Part shown: positions 1 through 11,092 of the stretch, one piece after another
How positions within the stretch are numbered: the stretch's first letter is position 1
Layout: the number at the start of each line of letters is the position of its first letter
Source: Gonapodya prolifera JEL478
Lineage: Eukaryota; Monoblepharomycota; Monoblepharidomycetes; Monoblepharidales; Gonapodyaceae
Direction of reading: 5' to 3'
Length of the DNA stretch: 64,000 nt
NCBI GenBank assembly: GCA_001574975.1
Contig: KQ965768.1
Span: forward strand, 133,641 to 197,640
Made by a program: the position numbers and the translations under genes
Notes under the pieces: model-generated
The model's database searches: none
Told to the model about the DNA's origin: nothing
The model's input: only the letters and a program-made list of their open reading frames with translations

Positions 1-558
1 CGCCATTTTGGAATTCGCTACTCACGGGATGGAGCCATCAAATCCGACACACACCATCAGCCTGGAAAGGTTTTAGCTGGATGGTCAGACGCGGATTGGG
101 CCCAGTCGGATGCAGGAAGACGATCCACTGGAGGTTACTGTTTTGCGTTGGCGGGAGGACTCGTTTCTTGGTCGTCCAGGAAGCAATCACGGGTAGCCCT
201 ATCCACAATGGAAGCGGAGACAAAGGCTCTTGTGGAAGCAGGACGTGAAGCGTTGTTCATCCGCGACATTTTGAACAACCTGGGGTACAAGCAGGACATG
301 GTCACAATCTGGACAGACAACCAGGGAGCCATACACACTGCAAACCAACCTGGAGTNTTTCATGGAAGGACGAAGCACGTAGAGATGGACACGTGCTGGA
401 TCCGCGATGTGATCAAGGATGGAGAAATAAAACTGGAGTTTGTGGCCAGCACGGATAACNTTGCCGACATGTTAACCAAACCGCTCAAACGCCCAGCTTT
501 CAGGAAAATCAGGAGTCTCATGAATCTCTCAAATGTTGGAGACAAGAAAAGGGACTGA
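1..558 (+). mobile_element. Ty1/copia retrotransposon, 3' end of pol (RNase H region)
   Basis: The frame is open from the window edge to the stop at 556-558. It encodes the end of a copia-type polyprotein: the reverse transcriptase tail and RNase H, with the typical segments SDADWA, STGGYCF, SWSSRKQ, LSTMEAE, the aspartate in WTDNQGAI, and the closing KHVEMD and ADMLTKPL. Only this 3' part is inside the window; gag, protease, integrase and most of RT would lie to the left. Two bases are uncalled in the assembly. The visible part reads as one frame, so the copy may be fairly young, but whether the whole element is intact cannot be judged here. A polypurine-like stretch and a probable LTR follow. 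Confidence 0.9.
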
Positions 559-585
559 AAATATGGATGTCGTCAAATGGGGGAG

Positions 586-731
586 TGTTGAAATTCTGCC
601 GGACATCCAATCATATTTGACCACGTAGAAAACACTAGTTTGATAAGCTACTAGTTTATCCCTTTTTTTCTGTTGTCTTCGTTCTCGGACATAATCATAT
701 TGACGAGTGTGGACCGGCTACAATTCAAACA
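586..731 (+). repeat. probable 3' LTR of the copia element (right end uncertain)
   Basis: A purine-rich stretch (tgggggag) ends directly before TGTTGAAATTC at 586, the usual junction of polypurine tract and copia LTR, which starts with TG. The right end is a guess: TTCAAACA at 724-731 roughly mirrors the start and ends in CA. The 5' LTR is outside the window, so the boundary cannot be tested here. From there to 828 I see no further feature. Confidence 0.4.
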
Positions 732-828
732 CGTTCTTGCATCTTCCCATTCTTCTCCTTCAACCGTTTTGCAGGACAGTTCCATGTCTAATCTAGATAA
801 TGGCAGAGTAGAAAACAAAACTATGACG

Positions 829-3222
829 TTACACCCATGCTTGGAAGATACCCTCCTCCTCGAGCGCCAGCTCAACCCGTTTTATGATCTCTGCTCCGTA
901 CTGCGCAGAAAGACTATCGGCACGGTTGGGAGCACAACCACCAGAATTATTGTCGGTCAATAACGCGATCTTACGAAGCTTTCACTCAGCCCGCTTACCT
1001 CTCTTCGCGCCGGCTGAAGTGCTCGTCAGCCTCTTTTTTCGTGAGACACACCACATTCTTGGTCGATATAGGCTCGTCTCGTCGCCAACGAACCAGGGTC
1101 AGGTCACGCGCCTCGCCGGAAAGCGCTGATCGTGTGCGGTAGAGGTCGTGCAGGAGATGTGAGATATGTTGAGGAAGTAAGAAAGGAGGCGGCGATCTAA
1201 AAGAAAACCCAGCATAGGTTCGATTTGATATCATTCACCGAAAGCTGCTCCCGTCAGCCAACAAGCTTCAACACTCACCCGCCACCAAACTTTCTTTCTC
1301 TTCCCTCCACATCGCGCCACAACTTATCGTGCGCCTTCGCATCCTTCCTCCTCGAAACCTCCCTACCACCCATGCCGCCCTCCGCGAGGCCCCGCAGTGC
1401 GGTGGCCACCTCGTCTGGTTTCGTCGCTTCCACGTCGCTCTGCGCAACCATTCCCGCAATCTTGGCGACACACCACCCCGCAGCGGCGCATCCAAACGCG
1501 GCGGGAACAGTGCCGAGAACGGGAAGCACGCGTGCCCGGAAGTTGGGAAGAGGCGCCAGTTCCCTGGGTTCGTGCGGACGGGACGGTATCAAAACGGTGG
1601 ACAGGTCCGACGGGGCTTTCGAAGGGTCGGTATCAGAGGTGGCGATAGACGCGGGGTCAAGGTCGTCGGGTAATGGAAGAAGGTTGGCAGCTGGCCGCTC
1701 AGGAGAAAACAGAACTAAATGGTAGCAGAACAACAACCTCGTTGTTCACATCGGACAATCTCATCATCAATTCATTCCCCGACGTACCATTCACGCCATC
1801 CTTTCCGGTCCCCTCTGCGGCATCGGACGCAACCTGCTTCTTGATCAACCCACGAGACCGCAACTCCCGGCGCATCCGCTTGGACAGTGGGTCGTCCTGT
1901 GTATCTGAAATATCGGCGATTTGGATTTGCGTGGGGTCACTGCGCGGTGATAAATTACGTCGTGCCGATGACATCGCGGTTTTGAATCATGTCCATCGGG
2001 ATCTGTGGCATCGGTCAGGGCACTCACGCTTTCCCACCAGCCCCCATGACACACAAAAACGGTATCGAGCGCTTGATACACGCTTCGACGAGGTCGAGTT
2101 TTGTGGAGAGATTGTCGATGCAGTCCAGGAGCGCCGTCGGCGGGGGATCGAGCAAGCTGGGCGCGAGGTCTTTGAAGTGTGTGTGGGGTCTTAGATCACC
2201 GCAATCAAGCAATCGCGCGGGGTACATACCAGCGTTGAATAAGGCGTTGATGGGCTCGATTTGAACAAAGGGGGCGATGGCGGAGAGGTGTCGTTGCATG
2301 ACCGTGACTTTCGGAAGGCCGACGTCCGCGAGGGTGGCGACTGGTTTGGAGTAAGAAGGGAGGCGATGAACGAGAGACAAATGTTAAGGGGAGTCCGTAT
2401 GAACGGCAATCCAGCCAACATTCGACGAGCCCCAACACGTCGTGAGCAGCAGCATTAAATGACATGAGCACCGAGGTCCTCAGCCACCATAACAAGCGCA
2501 GGTATAAAGACTTCATTCGTTTGATAGCTCGGTGCTTGCGGTTGATACGTTGTCACCAACTCGCCAGTTGCGGGGTCTGCCGCAACCACAACACTTGTCT
2601 CCCACTCACCAGCATGTCTATTCAAGCTTGACAGCGTAACCTGGTCAAAGTCCACGAGCGTGAGCTTGCCCACTCCTGATCGTGCCAACATGTGCGCTGC
2701 GTGGGATCCCACGCCTCCAACTCCCACAACGACCACGTGAGCGCGAAGGAGATTTTCGAGCCGCTCTTCGCCCAGGAAAGAGAGGTTCCGCGTAAGCTGC
2801 TCCCGTATGAGGTGGGGTGGATACGTTGCTGGTGTCGAAACGGTGGTGAATCCAAAGCTCCCGTTCCCATTTAAGTGTCCGTTCACTCCTCCCACGCTCC
2901 AGCTGCGATCGCCCACGGTGTCGACGGCTCTGTGAGATCCTCGGGCAAATGGGGCCACTGAATTCGATCCGTGAGCACCATCGTCCCAAGAGTCCCATTC
3001 GGGAAGAGAAGTCTTGATTCGCTTCTTGAGTTTCCTCACCCTTCTCAGCTTGGCAAACTCAAGCCCGCCGAGGATCGCCACAGCCGTGAGCGTCGACGAT
3101 GCTAACGTGAGCGGGAGCGCTGGATGGATTGCAGCAAGCGGAGCTATCACATGAGAATCCACGAGTGAAACGACACTCGACACGAGCGATCGGGCGTTTG
3201 GAGTGAGTGGTGTCGCGGCCAT
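829..3222 (-). CDS. tRNA threonylcarbamoyladenosine dehydratase (TcdA/Tcd1-Tcd2 family), 6 exons
   Basis: This is an E1-like ThiF-fold enzyme that would convert t6A37 of tRNAs to cyclic ct6A; fungal members sit on the mitochondrial outer membrane. Exons on the minus strand are 2610-3222, 2341 as intron end with exon 2028-2340, then 1788-1939, 1279-1714, 999-1196 and 829-913, joining to 598 aa. Seen in sequence: a hydrophobic N-terminal segment (residues about 30-60), the nucleotide-binding [10 protein letters not shown] near residue 170, the SSLNRHA junction spliced to [37 protein letters not shown], and the late family motif [13 protein letters not shown]. The C-terminal exons carry [11 protein letters not shown] at 3222 was preferred over an in-frame upstream ATG because it directly precedes the membrane segment. 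Yeast has two paralogs, so no symbol is assigned. Confidence 0.88.
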
Positions 3223-3416
3223 AAGTTTTTCTTTCGGACAAGCACAAGTTCGTTTTGAAGGCACCCGTCCACAAGCTTCGACCATCACATTCATTCAACA
3301 GAGATCCGTCCCAGTCGCTACCACCTCTCCCTCCTACATTCAAATATCCTCACTAAAAGCTACACCTTCTGTGCGACGGATCCTTCAACAACACCCATCA
3401 CCATCACCATACCCAC

Positions 3417-5279
3417 TCACACCGCCTTCACAGCCGACCACCCCGCTGCAACCACGGGCGGCCCGGCGCCTAGCATCGCAAGTAGTCTCCTCGACTTCTC
3501 CGCCAGATCGTCCGCGGCGGACCCAGTCAGCTCCATCCCACCACTTCCAGCACCCGAACCCATCCCACTTCCGACTCCCTCCATTCCTCCACCTGCAGCA
3601 AACACATCCCAATCTGAACTTCTCTGGACAAGCCCAGCACCGAACGGTAGCGCAGGTGCAGGCGCGGGGGCAAATACGACACTCGACCCACTCTCCGCAC
3701 GCGACCTCGTTCCACTCAAGAAGGCCGGTGGCGGAGGCGGGCGAGGCGGGTAAGAGGATGCGAGCGCGGGTGGGGTTGACGAACCGGGCGCTCCTGCTCC
3801 TCCTACATCACTCGTCGTCGCGACAGTGCTAGACGCGGTCGATCGTCGGGTGAAGGCGGGCACGGGGAGCGCGGCGGGGGAGGGCGACTTTGCGAACGCG
3901 CCGCCTGCGTAGTAGTGGTCGAAGCGACGCGGGGAGGAACTCGGAGCAGGGGTGGACGGCGTCGCGTGGGTTGAGGGAGGTGCGGGAGGGTTGTTGGAAG
4001 GCGAGGTGGGGACGTTCTTGGGCAGTGCGGAAGGCGTTGATGGCGCGCGAGTGCGTTCGCGGTCCACTGAGCCATGCGTTTGCTTGCCCTTGCGTCTTTC
4101 GCTCTGGCCCTGGCTCTGGCTCGGGGTATTCTGTGGATGTGTTGACCCGGCATCAACGGAGGGTGCGCCAGCCGAGGGAGAGTTGCGGGGCAGCTTGGCT
4201 TTGCCCAGAGGAGGCCTCTCCTGGCGTTCCTGGGTGCTCGGAGGAGGGGTTGCAGGGTCGGTCGATTGCGATTGTGGTGTGGTGCCATCATGTGCATGAG
4301 GAGGTGGAGATGTGATCCCAATACCGAGCTTTTGCTTAATCAGCGATTCAATCAAACGACCGTGGTTTGCGTCAGGTTGGGTGTGTGTGGAAGGTTCAAA
4401 AATGTTGGGGAAGGAAGAGTGCGCGGTAGTTGTGATGGGGTTCGGGGCGGGTGGCAATGTGGTGGTGGCAAGGAATGTGGAAGTGGGAGGGTATGAGTGT
4501 GCGAAGGGGACGGTTGAGGACGGGGAGGGGGTGGTAGCTGATGGAACACAAAAAAGGGAAACAAGAAACAAAGTTATGAGAGGAATACGAAGTGTTTCTC
4601 GTATCTCCATCCTTCCCCTTTCAACCCCCAGCAAGTCCTTCCCGTCCTTCCCGTCTACCGTCTCGCATTTCTCACCTTGTGCCAAATCATTCAAGAAAGG
4701 GTTGGATCCTTCATCCACAAGTGCAAATGATGATGTTGTCGCAGTCTCGCCGTCCCTCTTTGCAGAGCGCTTGCCGCGCGGCGACCGGGGGTATGCAGCT
4801 CCTTGGTTCTGTCGCTTGGGAGCGTCGGTGGTGGTGTTGGTATTGGACGAGCTCGAACTCGGTTTCGGCGGGAGGGTGTCTTGTTCCGATTGTTGTTGGT
4901 GCTTCTTGTTCTCTCGGGGACCCTTCGCATTCCCTCCGGTCCCCTGTCCCCTCCCACTCTTTGCCTGATTCTGCAACTGTCTTTGTTCAGACCTCCTCTC
5001 TCCCGCGAGCTCTCTCCTCGAGTGCTGCGAGTTGCGGGGTCCGGGTGAGGGCGATGGCGAGAGCTCTCGTCCTGCCACGGCGACGTGGGCGATGGAGGAA
5101 CGCGGGCGCGGAGTGGGGGATCCGGTGTGCTTTGCGCGGGCCGAGGGTGATAGGGGGGCGTTCATGGGACGAGGGCTGGTGGAGGGAGATGTGAGCTGAG
5201 TTTTGCCCTCACTACCCGACCTCAAACGACACAAGACGGATCCCCACCTGCGCCTCGCTGCTATCTGGGTCGAACTCAT
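3417..5279 (-). CDS. PNRC/Edc1-like decapping activator, proline-rich
   Basis: One long open frame of 620 codons, rich in Pro, Ser and Thr. The diagnostic part is YAGGAFAKSPSPAALPVPAF near residues 456-475. It matches the PNRC/Edc1 short linear motif: YAGxxF contacts the Dcp2 active-site region, and the following LPxP stretch binds the Dcp1 EVH1 domain. The end carries an amphipathic piece, DDLAEKSRRLLAMLG. Expected role: cofactor of the Dcp1-Dcp2 mRNA decapping enzyme in cytoplasm or P-bodies. A stop-free 138-nt stretch at 4538-4675 has GTGAGA and CAG ends and odd hydrophobic content; it is probably an in-frame intron, giving about 574 aa. The start is uncertain: a downstream ATG begins MNAPLSP. 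The rest of the protein is low complexity. Confidence 0.72.
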   Translation of the reverse strand: MSSTQIAARRRWGSVLCRLRSGSEGKTQLTSPSTSPRPMNAPLSPSARAKHTGSPTPRPRSSIAHVAVAGRELSPSPSPGPRNSQHSRRELAGERRSEQRQLQNQAKSGRGQGTGGNAKGPRENKKHQQQSEQDTLPPKPSSSSSNTNTTTDAPKRQNQGAAYPRSPRGKRSAKRDGETATTSSFALVDEGSNPFLNDLAQGEKCETVDGKDGKDLLGVERGRMEIRETLRIPLITLFLVSLFCVPSATTPSPSSTVPFAHSYPPTSTFLATTTLPPAPNPITTTAHSSFPNIFEPSTHTQPDANHGRLIESLIKQKLGIGITSPPPHAHDGTTPQSQSTDPATPPPSTQERQERPPLGKAKLPRNSPSAGAPSVDAGSTHPQNTPSQSQGQSERRKGKQTHGSVDRERTRAPSTPSALPKNVPTSPSNNPPAPPSTHATPSTPAPSSSPRRFDHYYAGGAFAKSPSPAALPVPAFTRRSTASSTVATTSDVGGAGAPGSSTPPALASSYPPRPPPPPAFLSGTRSRAESGSSVVFAPAPAPALPFGAGLVQRSSDWDVFAAGGGMEGVGSGMGSGAGSGGMELTGSAADDLAEKSRRLLAMLGAGPPVVAAGWSAVKAV

Positions 5280-6229
5280 CGTTTGATTATCGTCGTCGTC
5301 TTCGTCTTCTTGGGTACCTGGTCCGTCGTCAGTCTCGTTGGTGGGCTGTTCGCATGTGTACCACCCTCCCAGTCAGGGGACAAGGCTCTCTTTGGGAACA
5401 TCGCCAGAACGGCACCAACCAGGTTCGTTCTTCTCAACACGTCTTCTCTTCCGCTTGGACTGTTCGCTTTGGCTGTCCCGCCTTCCGGTCTGTTTCGCGT
5501 ATCGTTGTTCAAATTTCGGTCATGCGACCAAACGGGGCGCAGCACACCACACCCTCTTTTTTGCGATTTTTTGTTGCTCTTCTCTCGCCGGAAAGACGAT
5601 TGGCAGATATGATTTGCCAATATTTTCATTTCACTAATAGAGCGTCAGGACGAAGAATGCTGATACTGCAGCAAATACGCCGAGACTACAGCAAAAGGAG
5701 ACGTAATTTGCGAGTACAAAAGTAAAAAGTACACTTGGCCCTTAAATTCCTATTATTAGTGGTGTATATGAGCACTGTTACGATGGAGGTGGGGGACAGC
5801 CAAACGGAGGGCGAAACCGGTTCTCCTTTCTCGCTCAAGTGATACAATTAGTGCAGGGTATTTCTTTCTCTCGCCTTGGCAACGGTAATTCGCCTCACCC
5901 AAGTATACTGTTTCTCCTCTGTGTGCAGCCACCGTCCCGGCAAATATATCCCGGCAATATATCCCGATGGAAGCGTTCCACGCCCCCTGTTGGCACCGCG
6001 AGCTGTTCTCTCGACTTCCTCCTCAAAAATAACGCAGTCCTCGATCAAATAGCGCACTGCAATCGCATCGTGCATCTGGCTGCGACATCCGTTGCATTCC
6101 GAGTCATCACCTCCGCCTTCCTCATTCCCTTCAACTCATGCCCTACCGCATTCCTCATCGCGACCCAGACAGACAGTCTAATAGAGGTACGCATACGCGC
6201 GCTCATAAAAGACCCCCTTCACCAACTCC
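5280..6229. other. bidirectional intergenic region between the PNRC-like gene and family member A
   Basis: About 950 bases between divergent genes. Short reading frames occur on both strands but none has a recognisable motif. At 5936-5965 a short direct repeat (CCCGGCAA followed by TATAT, twice) stands out. Both promoters must lie here; I see no clear TATA box placement. Confidence 0.5.
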
Positions 6230-7810
6230 ATGCTTACGACGCCGCCCATTCAAGGCTTCGACACCGCCGTGCATGCACCGGAGCCCACTCTGCGAACATA
6301 CCTCCTTTCTGCGACCGAGCTGGGCCTGTCCGATGTCGCAAAGCCAGTGTCGTGTCCCCGGGCGGGGTGCGGGCACGCTGTGATGCTCAAGTTTGTCGAT
6401 CTCGGGTGGGCCAGCGAGCGCAACCTGTCGGCGTTTGAAGAGGAGGGAGGTGCGGAGAAGGAGGAGCACGATCACGAACAGGACCAGGACGAGGCGGAGG
6501 TGGACTACGAGCCCGACATCCGGCTCGTGATCCAGACCTGCAACGCCAACAAGAACGGGCGCAAATGCAACGGTCGTTTCCTGACACCGTCCTGGTGGGA
6601 GGGCGGCACGATCGACTACTCGACGCTGCACCAGAAGCTGCGCAAGAACGGCGTCATCGATATCGGCGCGACAAAGGGCGGGCGCAGGCAGCAGCAACAG
6701 ACGCAGCAACAGGAGAAGGAGAAGCTGGTCCTGGACCAGGCTGAAGTGCGGCGGACGCGTAGTCACTCTAAAAAACAGCGGCGAGAACAACCCGACACGG
6801 ACCGACACGACACCCCTGCTCCCGCTGAGGCGCCACAGCCGCCGCCTAGCCCCACCATCTCCGCGACGACGTCTGCCTCCGGCTGGTCCGGCGCTACGCT
6901 CTCGCCCGAAAGTTGCACCGTGTCGCCCGTCGGGTCGCGGGCTGTGTCTCCTGCTCCTACCGTCTGGGCAAACTCACCTCCGCCAACCGTGTGGGCCACT
7001 TCACCGTCTCCGACCGTGTTTGAAGACCCCATCACAAACACGTATAGTGCGGACTTTGGAATGCACGCATCGATCTCCCACACCGCTCTCTCCCCACCCA
7101 TGAACCCTGTCCCTTCGACACACCAACAACAACAACAACAGCAACACGACTCCCTCCCCTCATACCACCAACCGTTTTACTGGACCGACATGTCCACACA
7201 ACTGCACGTGCCCGCCACGCATGCACAAGCGCAAGCGCAGACGCAGGTGTACGGATACAGCAGTGAGCAGCCTGCACATGCACAGACGCAGGCGCAGGTG
7301 TACCGCTGTGCGCTGGACGCGTCCTATCCTTCCAATTTTGTCTTACAACCCACGACCACGAGCACATTCCCTCTGGTAGTCCTGGGCAATACCAGCGGTG
7401 TGCCAATCCACGAGACAACATCGTACTACGCCCCCCACACGCACATACCCGCTGCGTCGTTGCTGGCACTGGCACCTCGGCTTATGCCCTCCACCGCCCC
7501 TCCCACCACCTCCGCCTCCGCCTCCGCACCTCACTCAGACACGCGATACGACCCTTTGAACCCCTTCACGTACGGCGCGCTGGACAAGTCGGCGACGCTC
7601 TCCATCTCTGTCGCGTCGCCCCCTCCCTCGAGTGTGAGCGTGCCGGACGCGTCAATGCTGTGGGGGGGAGATGGGGGGTTTGGGTTCGGAATGGGAATGG
7701 GAATGGGAATGGGAATGGGAATGGGAATGGACGATGTGTTGTGGCAGCAGAGGGACCATTGGGCGGGAGGCGGAGGCGAGGTGATGGTGATGGATGGTGA
7801 TTCGTATTGA
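6230..7810 (+). CDS. family A-D protein, member A: unrecognised Cys-containing core domain with low-complexity tail
   Basis: Single exon, 526 aa. Residues about 20-140 form the domain shared with the genes at 11148, 13133 and 32997. It has TLRTYLLSATELGLSD, then CPRAGCGH and VMLKFVDLGW, then DYEPDIRLVIQTCN followed seven residues later by KC, then WWEGGTIDYSTL and LRKNG. The conserved cysteines and histidine suggest metal binding, but I do not recognise the domain. The tail is rich in Gln, Pro and Ser, with a CAA/CAG-coded Q run, AQ-rich repeats and a Gly-Met run. YDPLNPFTYGAL near the C-terminus recurs in member C. The N-terminal Cys-Gly-Gly motifs of C and D are absent. The tail looks like that of a regulatory nuclear protein, which is inference only. 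Confidence 0.75.
   Translation: MLTTPPIQGFDTAVHAPEPTLRTYLLSATELGLSDVAKPVSCPRAGCGHAVMLKFVDLGWASERNLSAFEEEGGAEKEEHDHEQDQDEAEVDYEPDIRLVIQTCNANKNGRKCNGRFLTPSWWEGGTIDYSTLHQKLRKNGVIDIGATKGGRRQQQQTQQQEKEKLVLDQAEVRRTRSHSKKQRREQPDTDRHDTPAPAEAPQPPPSPTISATTSASGWSGATLSPESCTVSPVGSRAVSPAPTVWANSPPPTVWATSPSPTVFEDPITNTYSADFGMHASISHTALSPPMNPVPSTHQQQQQQQHDSLPSYHQPFYWTDMSTQLHVPATHAQAQAQTQVYGYSSEQPAHAQTQAQVYRCALDASYPSNFVLQPTTTSTFPLVVLGNTSGVPIHETTSYYAPHTHIPAASLLALAPRLMPSTAPPTTSASASAPHSDTRYDPLNPFTYGALDKSATLSISVASPPPSSVSVPDASMLWGGDGGFGFGMGMGMGMGMGMGMDDVLWQQRDHWAGGGGEVMVMDGDSY
7688..7730 (+). repeat. (GGAATG)n microsatellite coding for Gly-Met
   Basis: About seven copies of GGAATG inside gene A, read as alternating Gly and Met. 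A related GGGGAT array coding the same dipeptide occurs in member D at about 34706-34763. Confidence 0.9.
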
Positions 7811-10128
7811 GCCATTTTCATTTTTCAATGTGAATAGAATGAAAATCGTATAAATGAAAATTTTATTTTTGTGTTCTTCCAATAATTGGTGGTGGTCCAA
7901 CTCAACAATGGGAGGTCTCCAAGGCGGGTTTCAAAGTTCGATAACGATTGCAAGCTTGCCAAGTGAAGTGAGCTAGTGGCAAGCTTCCTAATGGATCTCT
8001 ATTGCTATCTCGGTTGAAAGCTATTCTCCAAAGACATTTCGAACTGCGAGTGGTATCCGCACTCCACACTCCCTGAGCTCCTCTGCCACTCTGCCACTAG
8101 ATCTCACTTTTTTTGTTTGCGCCCAAGGCCTTTCACGAGTGCTCCTGCAGTGCCCAAGTCTCCGATCCCATATGAGCCCAGCCAACGTACTTTCACAAAA
8201 TGAAGCATGGCTTGTCAGAGGATGGACGACCTTCCCAAATACGTTCTTTGTATAACCGTGCGCATATCACCAAGGAGACGAGGCTGCGACCAGAGTTTTC
8301 TGGTTTGCTTCGAGAAAGGCATGACGAATGTAGCCCCGGTTCGATCTGGGATGAAGAGTTGAGGACTGCGTTCGGACAGAGCGTCGCACAGCGCATCAAG
8401 TCCCCCTCCCACGTCAAAGCAAGGACGGAGGACTGAGTTACGTGTCGTTCTGATAATGAAAGGGTGAATTTGATTCGGCATGCCCTCACTCCATGCTCTC
8501 ACGGGACTTTGCTGATTCGCCGATTGCCGACCCCGCCAGCCGAAACATGGTCACGCGGACAAGCATCCCATCTCATTAAGTCATTTGGAACCGAACGACC
8601 AGTACAGTACGTTTTGTGCTATGCTCGTGCTCGTGCGCTGGTAAGTATATTGCCCCAGCCCCACACGACACGGATGACGGACTGCCAAGCTTCGCCGACC
8701 GAGGTCGGAGATTTAACGCTCTTTATATCTTGATGCATGTTCATGGCGATCGGAAACTTGGTTTGACAAGGTGTGTTTGGTTGGTCGTTGTATCATGACG
8801 ACTTCGTGCACGTCCAAAGATGAACGTTTTCACTCCTCTTTTCTCTCAATCCTGGGGCCACCTCATGTGCCCTGTGTCCGAGTCCCTCTCCGCACACACA
8901 CACACAAAAAGCGGGCGCACACGTTCTTTTGCAGTAATCTATCACGTTGGCGAAGGGTAATGTTGCACAACACAATTGCTCTAGGATCCCTTTGCTGTGT
9001 TGGTTGAAGACTTTCGTGAAATATTAGTCTGCGTCTGGGACATATCTTGCGTAAAGCATAGCATTTTTCGACGCCTCTATCTTCCTATATGCTCCTCAAC
9101 ATCACATCAATTTATTTCACCGCCAACAAGACACGATGAAACATGAATCAAATGAAGGGAGCGGCATTTGCGTTGAATAAATGTCAGGCTCGTAGCATCG
9201 GTTCAAAAAGCTGTTTGGCACATGCCACTCTTGCCGGTGTGTGATGGGTGGGAACTGGGAAGACTGACGTCCGGTCTTGCTGGAGCTTGGAGCCTGGAGC
9301 CTGGCGCCTGGACCTCGGTCCGACGTGCTCCATGTGGGCGATTTGGGTTCAAGGACCGCTTTTGGCGACCATATACCACGTGAAGCTGTCGGTAGCAAGC
9401 AGCTCTTTATTGGAAAGCAAATTTCGATCGTCGTTATAGAGCTATGACTGTCTGAAATACGTCCACGGACGACGATGCCTCTTGTGCTGGAGTTGTGACG
9501 ATGGATGGCATCATCTGGTGATTTCTCTCTTGCATGTGCAGACTCGGGTGCACACCACCGGACCCGCACTCGGCACTTGGCAGTCGGAACAGAACTGACC
9601 GACCACGGTGGCGGACATCGCATGGGAACAGATGCGTGCAATCGGCGAATCTTAGGTTTCCAGAACGGGAACTCGTGTGGACCCCTACCAACCCCGCGTG
9701 CCTCCTGGGACCCACCCACTTGCCAAATTCGGTGAGACGCGGTGCATCGCAGAGAGCATCGTCGGGCGAATCTAAGCCTTGTGATGTGCGTGTGGCGTGC
9801 GCGTGTGGTGTGCGTGTGGGATGTCCGAAAATGGATGGAGATTGGCACCCTCCGATCCCGGCAGAGGCTCGCTGAGGACAATAATTCCACATTGAGCAAG
9901 TCGAGTGAAATAGAGAAAAGAGCGTTGGCGTGCGCCGGACTTGCGAGCGCGTGTCTCTCACCCGCAGTCCGCTCAAACGCGCAAGCATCGCCAACCTTCC
10001 AAATGCGCATTCGACGCAAAACAGCCCTGCACCGCCTCTGTCTTCTATTATGCTGCTACTTGCTGTATCAGCAACCTGTGTATATTTCTCGTATGTTTTA
10101 GCTTCGGCCCTCAAGCGAGGAAAGTGCG

Positions 10129-10183
10129 ATATCCGCGGTTATCCCGAAGTGCGAGGTCCCGGCCATGGGATAACCGCGGATAT
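10129..10183. repeat. perfect 17-bp inverted repeat, 21-bp spacer
   Basis: ATATCCGCGGTTATCCC at 10129-10145 is matched by its exact reverse complement at 10167-10183. The arms contain CCGCGG. The structure lies about 1 kb upstream of gene B. It could be a binding site for a dimeric or paired regulator, or a hairpin; no terminal repeats or transposase are nearby. Confidence 0.9.
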
Positions 10184-10751
10184 ATACGGTACCTGCACAG
10201 CATCACTCCACCATTTTCGGAGCATTGGGCTTAAGAAGACTCCACCGCACTCAACGCGGTCCCTTCCACTGCCACGCGCTCAGGCGCAACCGCATCGTCG
10301 CATCCCGGACTCTCTTACCCCGCACTGCTGCCAAGCGCGCGCCGTCTTCACCCGCCAAACCGATCGATTGGTCACGGTTGGCCACTACATCCAAGCAAGC
10401 ACCGGTACAGTCCGGATACAGAAGCAGCGGGCACGACCGAGTCGTCGTCCTGCTCCCGCTCCTTTCCCTACCTCAAACCCTAGCACCACACGCGCATTTC
10501 ACCGCGCTACGCTGCGATCCCTCGTCCGCGGTTCCACATTGATCGTTTTCCATCTCATCTGGAAGGTACGTGCTCGCGCTCTTGCTTCCCGACTCGGCCA
10601 TTCGCAGCCATGTCCGGGATGTCTGTTTCCCGTGTGAGACTCCCCCGACTGACGATCCCGTTCCGTTCCAAAAACCCACAGCTTCTCGTTTGTCCTCCTG
10701 TGACAAGTCCTTCCTTCCACGACCCACTTACGCATCGCATCAGACACGGGA

Positions 10752-11092
10752 AAAAAGGTGCCGTACCCATCATCAGCCGCTCAAGCCGTTCCCAATCGCT
10801 TATAATTTCATCACGCCCCCCGCGACCAGTAGTCCATACGCACAAGAAAAGACCTTGTGCATCAACCACTGACAAAAAGGTACCGTCCGGATTGCCGACG
10901 ATACTCAATCCGTTTCAATTTGCTCACATTGTACATGTCCCACCCCCGCGGCAAGCAGACCCAAACGACAATCAGCTTCCGACAAGGAGCAACTTACGGA
11001 TCAAAACAACTGAAAAGGTACCGTCCCATCATGGTCTGCTGCATGCCATTTCCATTTGTTTACATGTTACCTGTCCCCCGCGGCCAGTAGCA
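10752..11092. repeat. three imperfect tandem units upstream of gene B
   Basis: Three units start near 10752, 10874 and 11014. Each opens with AAAAGGT(A/G)CCGT and later carries a CCCCCGCG block followed by (C/A)AG(T/C)AG. Spacing is about 120-140 bases. The middles are diverged, so the duplication is old. They end about 55 bases before the gene B start codon. Confidence 0.65.

Noticed and set aside
8300-8420. GGTTCGATC as a possible tRNA B box
   Set aside because: No matching A box, acceptor stem or anticodon arm could be formed around it.
9117-10019. 300-codon minus-strand frame in the gene-poor region
   Set aside because: Composition is random-like (many Arg, His, Ser, Cys), no domain or splice logic, and several overlapping frames of similar length occur on both strands.
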